From NCBI RefSeq assembly GCF_007994225.1, contig NZ_VLLL01000007.1, positions 1-64,000 on the forward strand: a stretch of 64,000 bases of DNA, given 5' to 3'. The notes under the pieces were generated by a model. That model searched no databases and was not told the origin of the DNA. It saw nothing but the letters and a program-made list of their open reading frames with translations. The position numbers and the translations under genes were made by a program. Within the stretch, counting starts at the first letter, position 1. Each line of letters opens with the position of its first letter. Below, in pieces: positions 35,809 through 43,341 of the stretch. This DNA is from Stackebrandtia albiflava. GTDB taxonomy: Bacteria; Actinomycetota; Actinomycetes; Mycobacteriales; Micromonosporaceae.

Positions 35809-36494
35809 GAGTTCTCCTTCTTGACCAGCGGCGTCGCCGGGTCGATCTGCGGGGCGGTGACGCCGTTGTCGGCCGCCATGCGGGCGCCCGCCAGTGTCGC
35901 GTCGCCCAGCGAGTTGTCTGCCAGTGCCTCGGCGCGGTCCTCCGACCAGCCTGCGAGTTGACGGGACATCTCCTTGAGCGTGCACAGCCGGGCACCCCGG
36001 GTGGGGGCCGGGCGCTCGCCCTTCTGGAGCGCCTCGACGGTTCCCAGCGCCGAGTCGGGGGTGACCCGGTCGTAGAACTCGTAGTTGACCGTCATGACCG
36101 GCGCGTAGTCGCAGGCGGCCAGGCACTCGGCGTGCTCCAGGGTGATCTTGCCGTCGGCGGTGGTCTCGTCGTGGTCGACGCCCAGGTACTCCTTGAGCGT
36201 GTCGTAGACCCGCTGTCCGCCCATGACGTCGCACATGGTGTTGGTACAGACGCTCACCAGGAAGTCGCCGGTGGGTTCACGCTTGTACATGGTGTAGAAC
36301 GTGGACACCGCCGCGACCTGCGCCTTGGTGATGCCGATCATCTCGGCGCACAGCGCGATGCCCTCGGGGGTCACGTAGCCGTCGTGGCTCTGCACCAGGT
36401 GCAGCATCGGCAGCAGCGCGGAACGCTGCCTGCCCTCGGGGTAGCGCGCCATGATCTGCCGCGCCTGCTCCCGCAGTTCCTCCGAATACGCCAT
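35805..36494 (-). CDS. nuoE: NADH-quinone oxidoreductase subunit E
   Basis: 229 residues from ATG 36494, sharing one base with the nuoD stop (TAATG). The thioredoxin-like 2Fe-2S domain has the pairs VCTNTMC and CLAAC in the usual C-x4-C and C-x3-C pattern, cluster N1a. Extended at the C-terminus by about 60 residues of Ala/Asp-rich sequence. Confidence 0.95.
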   Translation of the reverse strand: MAYSEELREQARQIMARYPEGRQRSALLPMLHLVQSHDGYVTPEGIALCAEMIGITKAQVAAVSTFYTMYKREPTGDFLVSVCTNTMCDVMGGQRVYDTLKEYLGVDHDETTADGKITLEHAECLAACDYAPVMTVNYEFYDRVTPDSALGTVEALQKGERPAPTRGARLCTLKEMSRQLAGWSEDRAEALADNSLGDATLAGARMAADNGVTAPQIDPATPLVKKENS

Positions 36495-37843
36495 TACCGG
36501 TCACAACCTCCCATGACGGGGTCGAGCGATGCGCCGCCGACGATGACGTCGGCGAGCAGGCCACCCTCCGCGACGGCGGGTACTGCCTGCAGGTTGATGA
36601 AGCTGGGTTCCCGCATGTGCATGCGGTAGGGCCGGGTGCCGCCGTCGGAGACGAGGTGGACGCCGAGCTCGCCGCGGGGGGCCTCGATCGGCACGTACAC
36701 CTGCCCGGCCGGGACCCGGAAGCCCTCGGTCACCAGCTTGAAGTGGTGGATCAGAGACTCCATCGACTGGCCCATGATCCTGCGGACGTGGGACAACGAG
36801 TTGCCCATGCCGTCGCCGCCGACCGACAGTTGCGCGGGCCAGGCGATCTTCTTGTCCTCGACCATGGTCGGTCCCGGCTCCAGGCGGTCCAGGGCCTGTT
36901 CGACGATGCGGAGGCTCTGCCGCATCTCCTCCAGCCGGCACAGGTACCGGCCCCAGGCGTCGGCGCCGGTGTGGGTGGGGACCTCGAAGTCGTAGGTCTC
37001 GTAACCGCAGTAGGGCATGGTCTTGCGCAGGTCCCACGGCAGGCCCGCGGCCCGCAGCACCGGTCCGGTGACGCCCAGCGCCAGGCAACCCGACACGTCG
37101 AGGTAGGCCACACCCTGGGTGCGGTCCTGCCAGATGGCGTTGCCGGTGAGGAGCCGGTCGTAGTCCTTGAGGCAGCCCGGCATGTACGCCAGGAACTCGC
37201 GGATCTTGGTGATCGCCTCGTCGGGGAGGTCCTGGGCCAGGCCGCCGGGGCGCACGTACGCCATGTTCATCCGCAGGCCCGAGGCGAGCTCGAAGATGTC
37301 CAGGATGTACTCGCGGTCGCGGAAGCCGTAGATCATCATCGACAGCGCGCCCAGCTCCATACCGGTCGTGGCCAGGCCCACCAGGTGGGAGGCGATCCGG
37401 TTGAGCTCCATCATGATGACGCGGATGACGGTGGCGCGTTCGGGGACCTCGACACCGAGCAGTTTCTCCACGGCGAGGCAGTACGCGGTCTCGTTGAAGA
37501 TCGGGGCGAGGTAGTCGGCGCGGGTGACGAAGGTGGTCCCCTGCGTCCAGGTCCGGAACTCGGTGTTCTTCTCGATCCCGGTGTGGAGGTAACCGACCAC
37601 CGGCCGCAGTTCGCGGACGGTCTCGCCCTCCATCTCGACCACCAGTCGCAGCACGCCGTGGGTGGAGGGGTGCTGCGGTCCCATGTTCACGACGAGGCGT
37701 TCGTCGCTGATCGGGTCGTGGCCGCCGACGACGGTGTCCCAGTCGCCACCGGTGACGGTGAAGACCTTGCCCTCGGTGGTGTCACGGGACTGCGCGTAGG
37801 CGTCCTCGTGGGTCGTGGTCTCGTGGGTGGTCTCGGCGCTCAC
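36494..37843 (-). CDS. nuoD: NADH-quinone oxidoreductase subunit D
   Basis: 449 residues from GTG 37843 (GTGAGCGCCGAG). Landmarks: [60 protein letters not shown] and [20 protein letters not shown] ending VMGGCDR, the 49-kDa-subunit quinone-site sequence. The start region includes a duplicated copy of the nuoC end, so the GTG overlaps a copy of the nuoC stop codon. Confidence 0.96.
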   Translation of the reverse strand: MSAETTHETTTHEDAYAQSRDTTEGKVFTVTGGDWDTVVGGHDPISDERLVVNMGPQHPSTHGVLRLVVEMEGETVRELRPVVGYLHTGIEKNTEFRTWTQGTTFVTRADYLAPIFNETAYCLAVEKLLGVEVPERATVIRVIMMELNRIASHLVGLATTGMELGALSMMIYGFRDREYILDIFELASGLRMNMAYVRPGGLAQDLPDEAITKIREFLAYMPGCLKDYDRLLTGNAIWQDRTQGVAYLDVSGCLALGVTGPVLRAAGLPWDLRKTMPYCGYETYDFEVPTHTGADAWGRYLCRLEEMRQSLRIVEQALDRLEPGPTMVEDKKIAWPAQLSVGGDGMGNSLSHVRRIMGQSMESLIHHFKLVTEGFRVPAGQVYVPIEAPRGELGVHLVSDGGTRPYRMHMREPSFINLQAVPAVAEGGLLADVIVGGASLDPVMGGCDR

Positions 37844-37938
37844 TTGTACGCCCTCCGTTCGTCCGGCGGCGCGCAGAGCCGCTCCTCCGTGGGGGGCTCC
37901 GCCACCCCACACCCCCCGAAGGGGTCGATGCGAACCAT
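37840..37938 (-). CDS. Coupled mini-ORF between nuoC and nuoD (32 codons), ends with copy of NuoC C-terminus
   Basis: ATG 37938 overlaps the nuoC stop (TGATG); TGA overlaps the nuoD GTG (GTGA). It begins [16 protein letters not shown] and ends [10 protein letters not shown], identical to the last ten residues of NuoC ([10 protein letters not shown]). The DNA copy is likewise near-identical (ACGGAGGGCGTACAAGTGA in the mini-ORF, GCGGAGGGCGTACAAGTGA in nuoC). The insert between holds two hairpins. Translation inferred. Confidence 0.45.
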   Translation of the reverse strand: MVRIDPFGGCGVAEPPTEERLCAPPDERRAYK

Positions 37939-38579
37939 CACTTGTACGCCCTCCGCTCATCGGGTGGCGCGATCTCGGCGTCGTTCTTGTACTCCACCGG
38001 GATGCCGCCCAGCGGGTAGTCCTTGCGCTGCGGGTAGCCCTCCCAGTCGTCCGGCATCAGGATCCGGGTCAGGTTGGGGTGCCCATCGAAGACGACTCCG
38101 AACATGTCGTAGGTCTCACGTTCCTGCCAGTCGGCGGTGGGGTAGACCTCCGTGACGCTGGGGACGTGCGGGTCGGCCAGTGACACCGAGACCTCCAGCC
38201 GGACGGTGCGGCGGTAGGTCATCGAGGTGAGCTGGTAGACGACGTGGAACCGCGCCTCCTGGTCCGGGTAGTCCACACCGGACACGCTGTTGCACAGTTC
38301 GAAACGCAGGCCCTCGTCGTCGCGCATCGCCCGGCAGACCTGGGCGATGTGGTCGCGGTCGACGTGGATGGTCAGTTCACCCCGGTCGACGACCACCGCG
38401 TGGACGCTCTCCGGGTCGACCAGGTCGGTGAGGGTCTCCACGACCTCGTCGAAGTAGCCGCCGTACGGGGGCGGGGTGGGGACCACGGCCGCCAGCGGAC
38501 GCGACCGGACCAGACCTCCGAATCCGGAGGTGTCGCCGGTGCCGCGGACGCCGAACAGACCCTTGTCGTCGTTCTTCAC
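37938..38579 (-). CDS. nuoC: NADH-quinone oxidoreductase subunit C
   Basis: 213 residues from GTG 38579 (ribosome binding site AGGAGCC); a longer ATG-less extension is unlikely. The 30-kDa-subunit fold with [40 protein letters not shown] and [20 protein letters not shown], all diagnostic. Part of the quinone-proximal peripheral arm. The GTG overlaps an 11-codon mini-ORF stop. Confidence 0.95.
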   Translation of the reverse strand: MKNDDKGLFGVRGTGDTSGFGGLVRSRPLAAVVPTPPPYGGYFDEVVETLTDLVDPESVHAVVVDRGELTIHVDRDHIAQVCRAMRDDEGLRFELCNSVSGVDYPDQEARFHVVYQLTSMTYRRTVRLEVSVSLADPHVPSVTEVYPTADWQERETYDMFGVVFDGHPNLTRILMPDDWEGYPQRKDYPLGGIPVEYKNDAEIAPPDERRAYK

Positions 38580-38611
38580 GATCCGGCTCCTATGTGAGAC
38601 AGCGAGTACAT
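38576..38611 (-). other. Coupled mini-ORF between nuoB and nuoC (11 codons)
   Basis: ATG 38611 overlaps the nuoB stop (TGATG), TGA overlaps the nuoC GTG (GTGA). Peptide [11 protein letters not shown]. Contains the nuoC ribosome binding site AGGAG. Translation inferred. Confidence 0.4.
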
Positions 38612-39261
38612 CAATCCACCTTGACGCCCTGCTCGGCCATCCAATTGCGGATACGCAGCTGCTCGGTGGTACCGGTCTTGGCGGCCTCACGCCACTGGGC
38701 GGCCTTCTCCTTGTTGAACCGGTAGCTCGACGGCATCGAACCCGGCGGCACGAGCTGCGGACCGGCGGCCTCCAGCTGCTCGCGGCGCTTGTCGCCCAAC
38801 GGCTCGGCCATGATCTTGTCGTGCAGCTTCAGGATCGCGTCCAGCAGCATCTCCGGCCGCGGCGGGCAGCCGGGCAGGTAGATGTCGACGGGGACGACGT
38901 GGTCGACGCCCTGAACGATCGCGTAGTTGTTGAACATGCCACCGGAGGACGCGCACACACCCATCGACAGCACCCACTTGGGTTCGGCCATCTGGTCGTA
39001 GATCTGGCGCAGTACCGGGGCCATCTTCTGGCTCACCCGGCCCGCCACGATCATCAGGTCGGCCTGTCGCGGGGAGGCGCGGAACACCTCCATGCCGAAC
39101 CGGGCGGTGTCGTAGCGGGCGGCACCGGTGGCCATCATCTCGATGGCGCAACAGGCCAACCCGAAGGTCGCCGGCCAGAACGACGCCTTGCGCGTCCAGT
39201 TGACCAGCTTCTCCACCGTGGTCAGCAGGATTCCGTTGGGGAGTTTCTCTTCGATACCCAT
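38611..39261 (-). CDS. nuoB: NADH-quinone oxidoreductase subunit B
   Basis: 216 residues from ATG 39261. PSST-type subunit with [39 protein letters not shown] and [20 protein letters not shown], holding the cysteines of terminal cluster N2. C-terminal 60 residues are an extension with [20 protein letters not shown]. Preceded by a 28-codon coupled mini-ORF. Confidence 0.97.
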   Translation of the reverse strand: MGIEEKLPNGILLTTVEKLVNWTRKASFWPATFGLACCAIEMMATGAARYDTARFGMEVFRASPRQADLMIVAGRVSQKMAPVLRQIYDQMAEPKWVLSMGVCASSGGMFNNYAIVQGVDHVVPVDIYLPGCPPRPEMLLDAILKLHDKIMAEPLGDKRREQLEAAGPQLVPPGSMPSSYRFNKEKAAQWREAAKTGTTEQLRIRNWMAEQGVKVD

Positions 39262-39264
39262 GGG

Positions 39265-39351
39265 TCAGTTCCCGTCCATTCCGCTGGTTCCGGTCGTGTC
39301 CGCCCAACCCGGCGGAGGACACGTACCGGGTGATCCGAGACGCGTGGCCAT
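39265..39351 (-). CDS. Coupled mini-ORF between nuoA and nuoB (28 codons)
   Basis: ATG 39351 overlaps the nuoA stop (TGATG); TGA is 3 bases before the nuoB ATG. Starts MATRLGSPGTCPPPGWADTT and ends GTSGMDGN. The last codons form an in-frame diverged copy of the nuoA end (GGMDGN against GGLDWD before the stop), 86 bases apart. The insert includes the hairpin GTGTCC/GGACAC. Translation inferred. Confidence 0.4.
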   Translation of the reverse strand: MATRLGSPGTCPPPGWADTTGTSGMDGN

Positions 39352-39710
39352 CAGTCCCAGTCCAATCCGCCGCGCCGCCACACGTAGGTGTAGGCGATGA
39401 AGACGGTGGCGATGAACAGCACCATCTCCACGAACCCGAACAGGCCCAGCGAGTCGAACGCCACCGCCCACGGGTAGAGGAAGATGATCTCGATATCGAA
39501 GACGATGAACAGCATCGCGGTCAAGTAGAACTTGATCGGGAACTTGCCGCCGCCCGGTCCGGTGGGGGTGGGTTCGATACCGCACTCGTACGCCTCGTTC
39601 TTGGCGCGGTTGAACCGGCGCGGCCCGGCGAGACGGGCGCCGACGACGGAGATGATCGCGAAGGCCAACGCGATCGCGAAGAGGACGACGATCGGTCCGT
39701 ACAGTTCCAT
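39351..39710 (-). CDS. nuoA: NADH-quinone oxidoreductase subunit A
   Basis: 119 residues from ATG 39710. Three membrane segments, with NEAYECGIEPTPTGPGGGKF (conserved ECG loop) and FIVFDIEIIFLYPWAVAF, diagnostic for NuoA. First gene of the nuo operon proper, but coupled to menJ by a 56-codon frame, so transcription likely begins before menJ. Confidence 0.96.
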   Translation of the reverse strand: MELYGPIVVLFAIALAFAIISVVGARLAGPRRFNRAKNEAYECGIEPTPTGPGGGKFPIKFYLTAMLFIVFDIEIIFLYPWAVAFDSLGLFGFVEMVLFIATVFIAYTYVWRRGGLDWD

Positions 39711-39712
39711 CG

Positions 39713-39883
39713 TTATCGCCTACCTACGATGCACATTTCGGTCACCTTAGTGAGTGTCGGTTGGTTCCGGCCGCCTGGGTGCTCCGGCACATGACGCACC
39801 GGAACGGCAGTTCTGGGGGCACGTGGAAAAGGAACCCGTCCGCCGTCTCCGGACGCGTTCCCCGTTGGCCGGTGAAGGGTCAT
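39713..39883 (-). CDS. Coupled small ORF between menJ and nuoA (56 codons)
   Basis: ATG 39883 overlaps the menJ stop (ATGA); TAA is 2 bases before the nuoA ATG. Starts MTLHRPTGNASGDGGRVPFP, ends EMCIVGRR. Basic, Pro/Arg-rich, no known domain. It fills the 169-base gap and would deliver ribosomes from menJ to nuoA. Translation inferred; the alternative that nuoA has its own promoter here is not supported by clear hexamers. Confidence 0.4.
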   Translation of the reverse strand: MTLHRPTGNASGDGGRVPFPRAPRTAVPVRHVPEHPGGRNQPTLTKVTEMCIVGRR

Positions 39884-41166
39884 ACCGCTGGAGCCACCTT
39901 CGAGAGACCGTTGATCACCCGGTCCATGGCGTCGCCGCCGCGCGGGTCGGTCAGATTGGCGAGCAGCTTGAGCACGAAGCGCATGAGGGTGTGGCTGCGC
40001 ATCCCCTGCTCGGTGCACAGCTTCATGATCGTGGGGTTGCCGATCAGCTTGACGAACACGCCGCCGAGCCGGTAGTAGCCGCCGAACCGCTGGGAGAGCT
40101 CGACCGGGTAGCGCCGCAGCACCGCCTCGCGGGCCGGTCCGGCCGTACGGGCGAGCGCGTCGACGGCGAACTGCGCGGCGACCTCGCCGGACTCCATGGC
40201 GTAGGCGATGCCCTCACCGTTGAACGGGTTGACCATGCCGCCGGAGTCGCCGACCAGCATCAGGCCGCGCGAGTAGTGCGGGACCCGGTTGAACCCCATC
40301 GGCAGGCCCGCGCCGCGGATCGGCCCGTCCGCGTTGGTCTCGTCCCGCATCCCCCATTCCTCGGGGGTGCTGGAAAGCCAGTCCACCAGCAGTTGCCGGT
40401 AGTTGGTCTTGCCGAACGCGGACGACGAGTTGAGTACGCCCAGGCCCACGTTGACACGGCCGTCACCCAAGCCGAAGATCCATCCGTAGCCGGGGAGCAG
40501 GGTGTCGGGGTCGTTGGCGCTGCGCAGTTGGAGCCACGACTCCAGGTAGTCGTCGTCGTGTTTCTCGCCACTGAAGTAGTAGCGGCGGACGGCGACGCCG
40601 AGCGGCCGGTCGTCCCGCTTGTTGATTCCCAGTGCCAGTGCCATCCGGCCGGACACGCCGTCGGCGGCGACCACCAGCGGGGCGCGGAAGGTGGTGGGTT
40701 CCTTGTCGGGGCCGACCTGCGCGGTGACTCCGCACACCCGCCCGGCGCGGTCGAAGACCGGGGCGGTGACGTTGACGCCGGTGCGCAGCCGGGCGCCTCC
40801 GACGACGGCGCGCTGGGCGAGCAGGTCGTCGAAGTCGAGCCGGGTGCGGGTCAGCCCGTAGGCGGGGTAGGAATCGAGGGTCGGCCAGTCGAGGGTGAGT
40901 TTTATGTCACCGGCGACGACGCGGAGGCCCTTGTTGTGCATCCACCCGGCTTCGGGCGAGGTGTCCACGCCCATCCTGAGCAGCTGCCTGACCGCCTTGG
41001 GGGTGAGCCCGTCACCGCAGACCTTCTCGCGCGGGAACTCGGTCTTCTCCAGCAACAGGACGTCGAGGCCGTGGCTGGCCATGTGGTAAGCCGCCGCCGA
41101 ACCACCTGGTCCCGCGCCGACGACGATGACGTCGGCGTCTGCGGACGGCTGGAGACTGCTGGGCAC
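39880..41166 (-). CDS. menJ: Menaquinone (geranylgeranyl-type) reductase
   Basis: 428 residues from GTG 41166. Two-dinucleotide FAD fold: DVIVVGAGPGGSAAAYHMAS at the N-terminus, EKTEFPREKVCGDGLTPKAV (family CGDG motif), VVAADGVSGRMALALG and LMLVGDSGGMVNPFNGEGIA (GD motif), as in geranylgeranyl reductases. In mycobacteria MenJ saturates one double bond of the menaquinone side chain. Its position between menG and nuoA is the conserved actinobacterial order. It is coupled to nuoA and likely shares the Crp-like promoter. Confidence 0.88.
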   Translation of the reverse strand: MPSSLQPSADADVIVVGAGPGGSAAAYHMASHGLDVLLLEKTEFPREKVCGDGLTPKAVRQLLRMGVDTSPEAGWMHNKGLRVVAGDIKLTLDWPTLDSYPAYGLTRTRLDFDDLLAQRAVVGGARLRTGVNVTAPVFDRAGRVCGVTAQVGPDKEPTTFRAPLVVAADGVSGRMALALGINKRDDRPLGVAVRRYYFSGEKHDDDYLESWLQLRSANDPDTLLPGYGWIFGLGDGRVNVGLGVLNSSSAFGKTNYRQLLVDWLSSTPEEWGMRDETNADGPIRGAGLPMGFNRVPHYSRGLMLVGDSGGMVNPFNGEGIAYAMESGEVAAQFAVDALARTAGPAREAVLRRYPVELSQRFGGYYRLGGVFVKLIGNPTIMKLCTEQGMRSHTLMRFVLKLLANLTDPRGGDAMDRVINGLSKVAPAV

Positions 41167-41220
41167 GTCGATCCTCGCGGTTGTTGTCGGGTTCTTCGGT
41201 CTGCCGGGGCGGTGGCGGTA

Positions 41221-41261
41221 ACGATCCGAGTGTCGTTATGGGCTTGTGAACGCATTCACAA
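41221..41261 (-). promoter_or_regulatory. Candidate promoter with Crp/GlxR-type operator for menJ-nuo
   Basis: TTGTGAACGCATTCACAA (41244-41261) matches TGTGA-N6-TCACA exactly, with extended arms. Its minus-strand TTCACA (41250-41245) can act as -35, followed after 18 bases by GATCGT (41226-41221) as -10. A Crp-family regulator bound here would occlude RNA polymerase. The start of menJ lies 55 bases downstream. Confidence 0.65.
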
Positions 41262-41306
41262 AGGTTGTCGGTGTGCAGTCTAGGCCCTAGGAGAACGCCC
41301 CCTACG

Positions 41307-41324
41307 GGTTAGGGCAACCTAACC
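41307..41324 (-). terminator. Tetraloop hairpin at the menG stop
   Basis: GGTTAGG (41307-41313), GCAA loop, CCTAACC (41318-41324): a perfect 7-base stem overlapping the menG stop codon. No T-run follows on either side. It could be a weak terminator or mRNA end stabiliser. Confidence 0.5.
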
Positions 41325-42020
41325 TGGAGGCGCCGGGGGCTTGAAGCCCCGGTGAAGCGCCACCGCTCCCCCGGCCAGGTTTCGCCAGGCCACCCGGGCG
41401 AAACCCGCCCGCTGGATCTGCGCGGCGAACTCCGGCTGCGGCGGCCACGCCCGCACCGACTCCGCCAGGTACACATAGGCGTCCGGATTGGACGACAGCC
41501 GCTTGGCCAGCAGCGGGAAGCCCCGCATGACGTACTCCATGTAGACGGTCCGGAAGGGCCGCCACGTCGGGGTCGCGAACTCGCACACCACGATCCGGCC
41601 GCCCGGCTTCAACACCCGGTGCATCTCGGCGAGGCCGAGGTCCACATCGTTCAGGTTGCGGATCGCGAACGAGATGGTGACCGCGTCGAAGGACTCGTCG
41701 GAGAACGGGAGCGCCATCGCGTCCCCCGCGATCAACGGCACACCCCGCCCGGTCCCCTGCGCCAACATGCCCAGCGAGATGTCGGCGCCGACGACGTACG
41801 CCCCCGACTTGGCGAGCTCCTGCGTCGAGACACCGGAACCGGCACCCAGGTCAAGGCAGCGCATCCCGGCGGACAGTTCGAGGGCGCGCCGGGTCTCGGC
41901 GCGCCACAGCCGGTCCATTCCCATCGACATCACCGAGTTCATGAAGTCGTACCGACGGGCGACCCCGTCGAACATCTCGGCGACCTCGTGGGTCTGCTTG
42001 TCTAGCGATGCTCTGGCCAC
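41319..42020 (-). CDS. menG: Demethylmenaquinone methyltransferase (MenG/UbiE family)
   Basis: 233 residues from GTG 42020 ([20 protein letters not shown]). AAGGCT lies six bases before this GTG, so a leaderless start is likely; GTG 42038 is an alternative giving 239 residues. UbiE/MenG landmarks: [23 protein letters not shown] loop [35 protein letters not shown] and [20 protein letters not shown]. It catalyses the last C-methylation of menaquinone. Other menaquinone genes in the window are of the futalosine pathway (mqnA, mqnC). Confidence 0.93.
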   Translation of the reverse strand: MARASLDKQTHEVAEMFDGVARRYDFMNSVMSMGMDRLWRAETRRALELSAGMRCLDLGAGSGVSTQELAKSGAYVVGADISLGMLAQGTGRGVPLIAGDAMALPFSDESFDAVTISFAIRNLNDVDLGLAEMHRVLKPGGRIVVCEFATPTWRPFRTVYMEYVMRGFPLLAKRLSSNPDAYVYLAESVRAWPPQPEFAAQIQRAGFARVAWRNLAGGAVALHRGFKPPAPPG

Positions 42021-42092
42021 GGACTCAGCCTTGCACACCCGTCACGGGGCGGGCAGCGGGCACACCGTGAAAGTGGGCGGCCCCCCGGCCGG

Positions 42093-43193
42093 TCACTTCA
42101 GGAGCCCCTGAGCCTCGGTGAGACTCTCGGACACCGCCTGCCGGTAGGCGAAGACCTCCGCCTCCAGGTCGGGGCCGCGTACTGCCAGCAATTCGTCCCA
42201 TCCGGTGTCCAGGGCCGACCACAGTCCGACCGTCTCACCGCATTCGGCGGCGGCCGCCGCGTAGGCGAACTCCTGCCGCTTCGCCTCCTCGTAGGGCCAC
42301 GGCGCGCCCTTCGCCACCGGGACGGCGGCGAACTGTTCCTCGATCTCGTCGGCGAACTCGCCCGCCTCGGCGGCCAGTTCGGCGGGCGTCCGGTAGAACA
42401 ACCGCACGTAGCCTTGGATCTCGGAGCCCTCGGCGTCGACTGTCAACGGGTCGTAGCCCTCCGCGACCGTGCAGTCGTTCCACTCCCGCCAGGTCGGTTC
42501 CATCGCGATCTCGAACTCCTCCGCGATGCCGCTGCCGTGGAACAGATCCGGCCAGAAGCCCATCCCGGGCAGTCCCCCGGAGTAGTCGCCCGGAGTGAAC
42601 TCGTCGGGGTCCGCGAACACCTGGTCGGTGACCTCGGCGTAGCAGCCGCCCACCGGGTGCGCGGCGTCCCCGCTGCGGGCGTCCTCGGCGGCCATCCGCA
42701 ACGAGGCGACCACGTCCTGGCCGTCGCCGGAGAACACCCCGAAGTCGGGGTCGAGGTTGTCGACGAGGTCGTCGCCGTACATCGCCCGAAGGTACGAGTC
42801 CCGGTACGTCTCGTTCATCGCGGAGAACTCGTCGGGCTGCTCCCTGCGCGGGTCCGGGGCGGTACTCGCCCATACACCGAACCCGTTCTCGGCGGCGACC
42901 GCCGGTTCCGGGATCAGGGAGTAACCGGGCGGCTCCTGCGGGAGCGACAGGATCGGCCCGTACAACGACTCCACCGGCTCGTTCAGCCACTGTGGATGGA
43001 CCTGGAACTCCCGCAGCGCCATGCAGTCCCGGAGCAGCCGGTGGTAGGTCTCACCCAGTTCGAGCACCAGCGTGTTGGTCTCCTCGATCGCCGAGATCAA
43101 CGGGCTCTCCCCCGGAGTGGCCGGCTCCTCGGCGGAACACGCGGTGACTCCCAACAGGACCGACATCGCCAGGCCGGTGACTCGGTATCGCAT
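42093..43193 (-). CDS. Secreted lipoprotein of unknown function
   Basis: 366 residues from ATG 43193. A lipoprotein signal peptide with VTACS lipobox, Cys19, then GESPLISAIEETNTLVLELG. The mature protein is acidic and has several Trp and Cys residues (LLRDCMALREF, GGCYAEVTD, WNDCTVAEGYD, AAAAECGE) spaced so they could form disulfides. No known domain recognised. TAGCCT lies seven bases before the ATG, a leaderless promoter pattern. Downstream of the LPXTG gene terminator and convergent with nothing; same strand as menG. Confidence 0.7.
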   Translation of the reverse strand: MRYRVTGLAMSVLLGVTACSAEEPATPGESPLISAIEETNTLVLELGETYHRLLRDCMALREFQVHPQWLNEPVESLYGPILSLPQEPPGYSLIPEPAVAAENGFGVWASTAPDPRREQPDEFSAMNETYRDSYLRAMYGDDLVDNLDPDFGVFSGDGQDVVASLRMAAEDARSGDAAHPVGGCYAEVTDQVFADPDEFTPGDYSGGLPGMGFWPDLFHGSGIAEEFEIAMEPTWREWNDCTVAEGYDPLTVDAEGSEIQGYVRLFYRTPAELAAEAGEFADEIEEQFAAVPVAKGAPWPYEEAKRQEFAYAAAAAECGETVGLWSALDTGWDELLAVRGPDLEAEVFAYRQAVSESLTEAQGLLK

Positions 43194-43273
43194 GAGGGGC
43201 AGGCTATCCCGGAACGCGAAGCGCCGGGGACGGCCGTGTGGCCGCCGTGTAGCCGCCGTGTAGCCGAAAGGGG

Positions 43274-43319
43274 GCCGGCCCCGCGAGCCGTGGTGGGGGG
43301 AAGGGCTCGCGGGGCCGGC
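43274..43319 (-). terminator. Terminator of the large LPXTG gene
   Basis: Perfect 16-base stem: GCCGGCCCCGCGAGCC (43274-43289) and complement (43304-43319), with a 14-base loop. It begins 23 bases past the gene's stop. Long GC stem without T-run, as common in actinobacteria. Confidence 0.8.
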
Positions 43320-43341
43320 GTGAGGGGTAACGCGTGACGGG

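Noticed and set aside
40000-41000. Possible frameshift in menJ
   Set aside because: The frame is continuous and full-length for the family, all motifs in order.
42021-42038. menG start at GTG 42038
   Set aside because: Possible, but GTG 42020 lies six bases after a -10-like hexamer and fits the family's N-terminus better.
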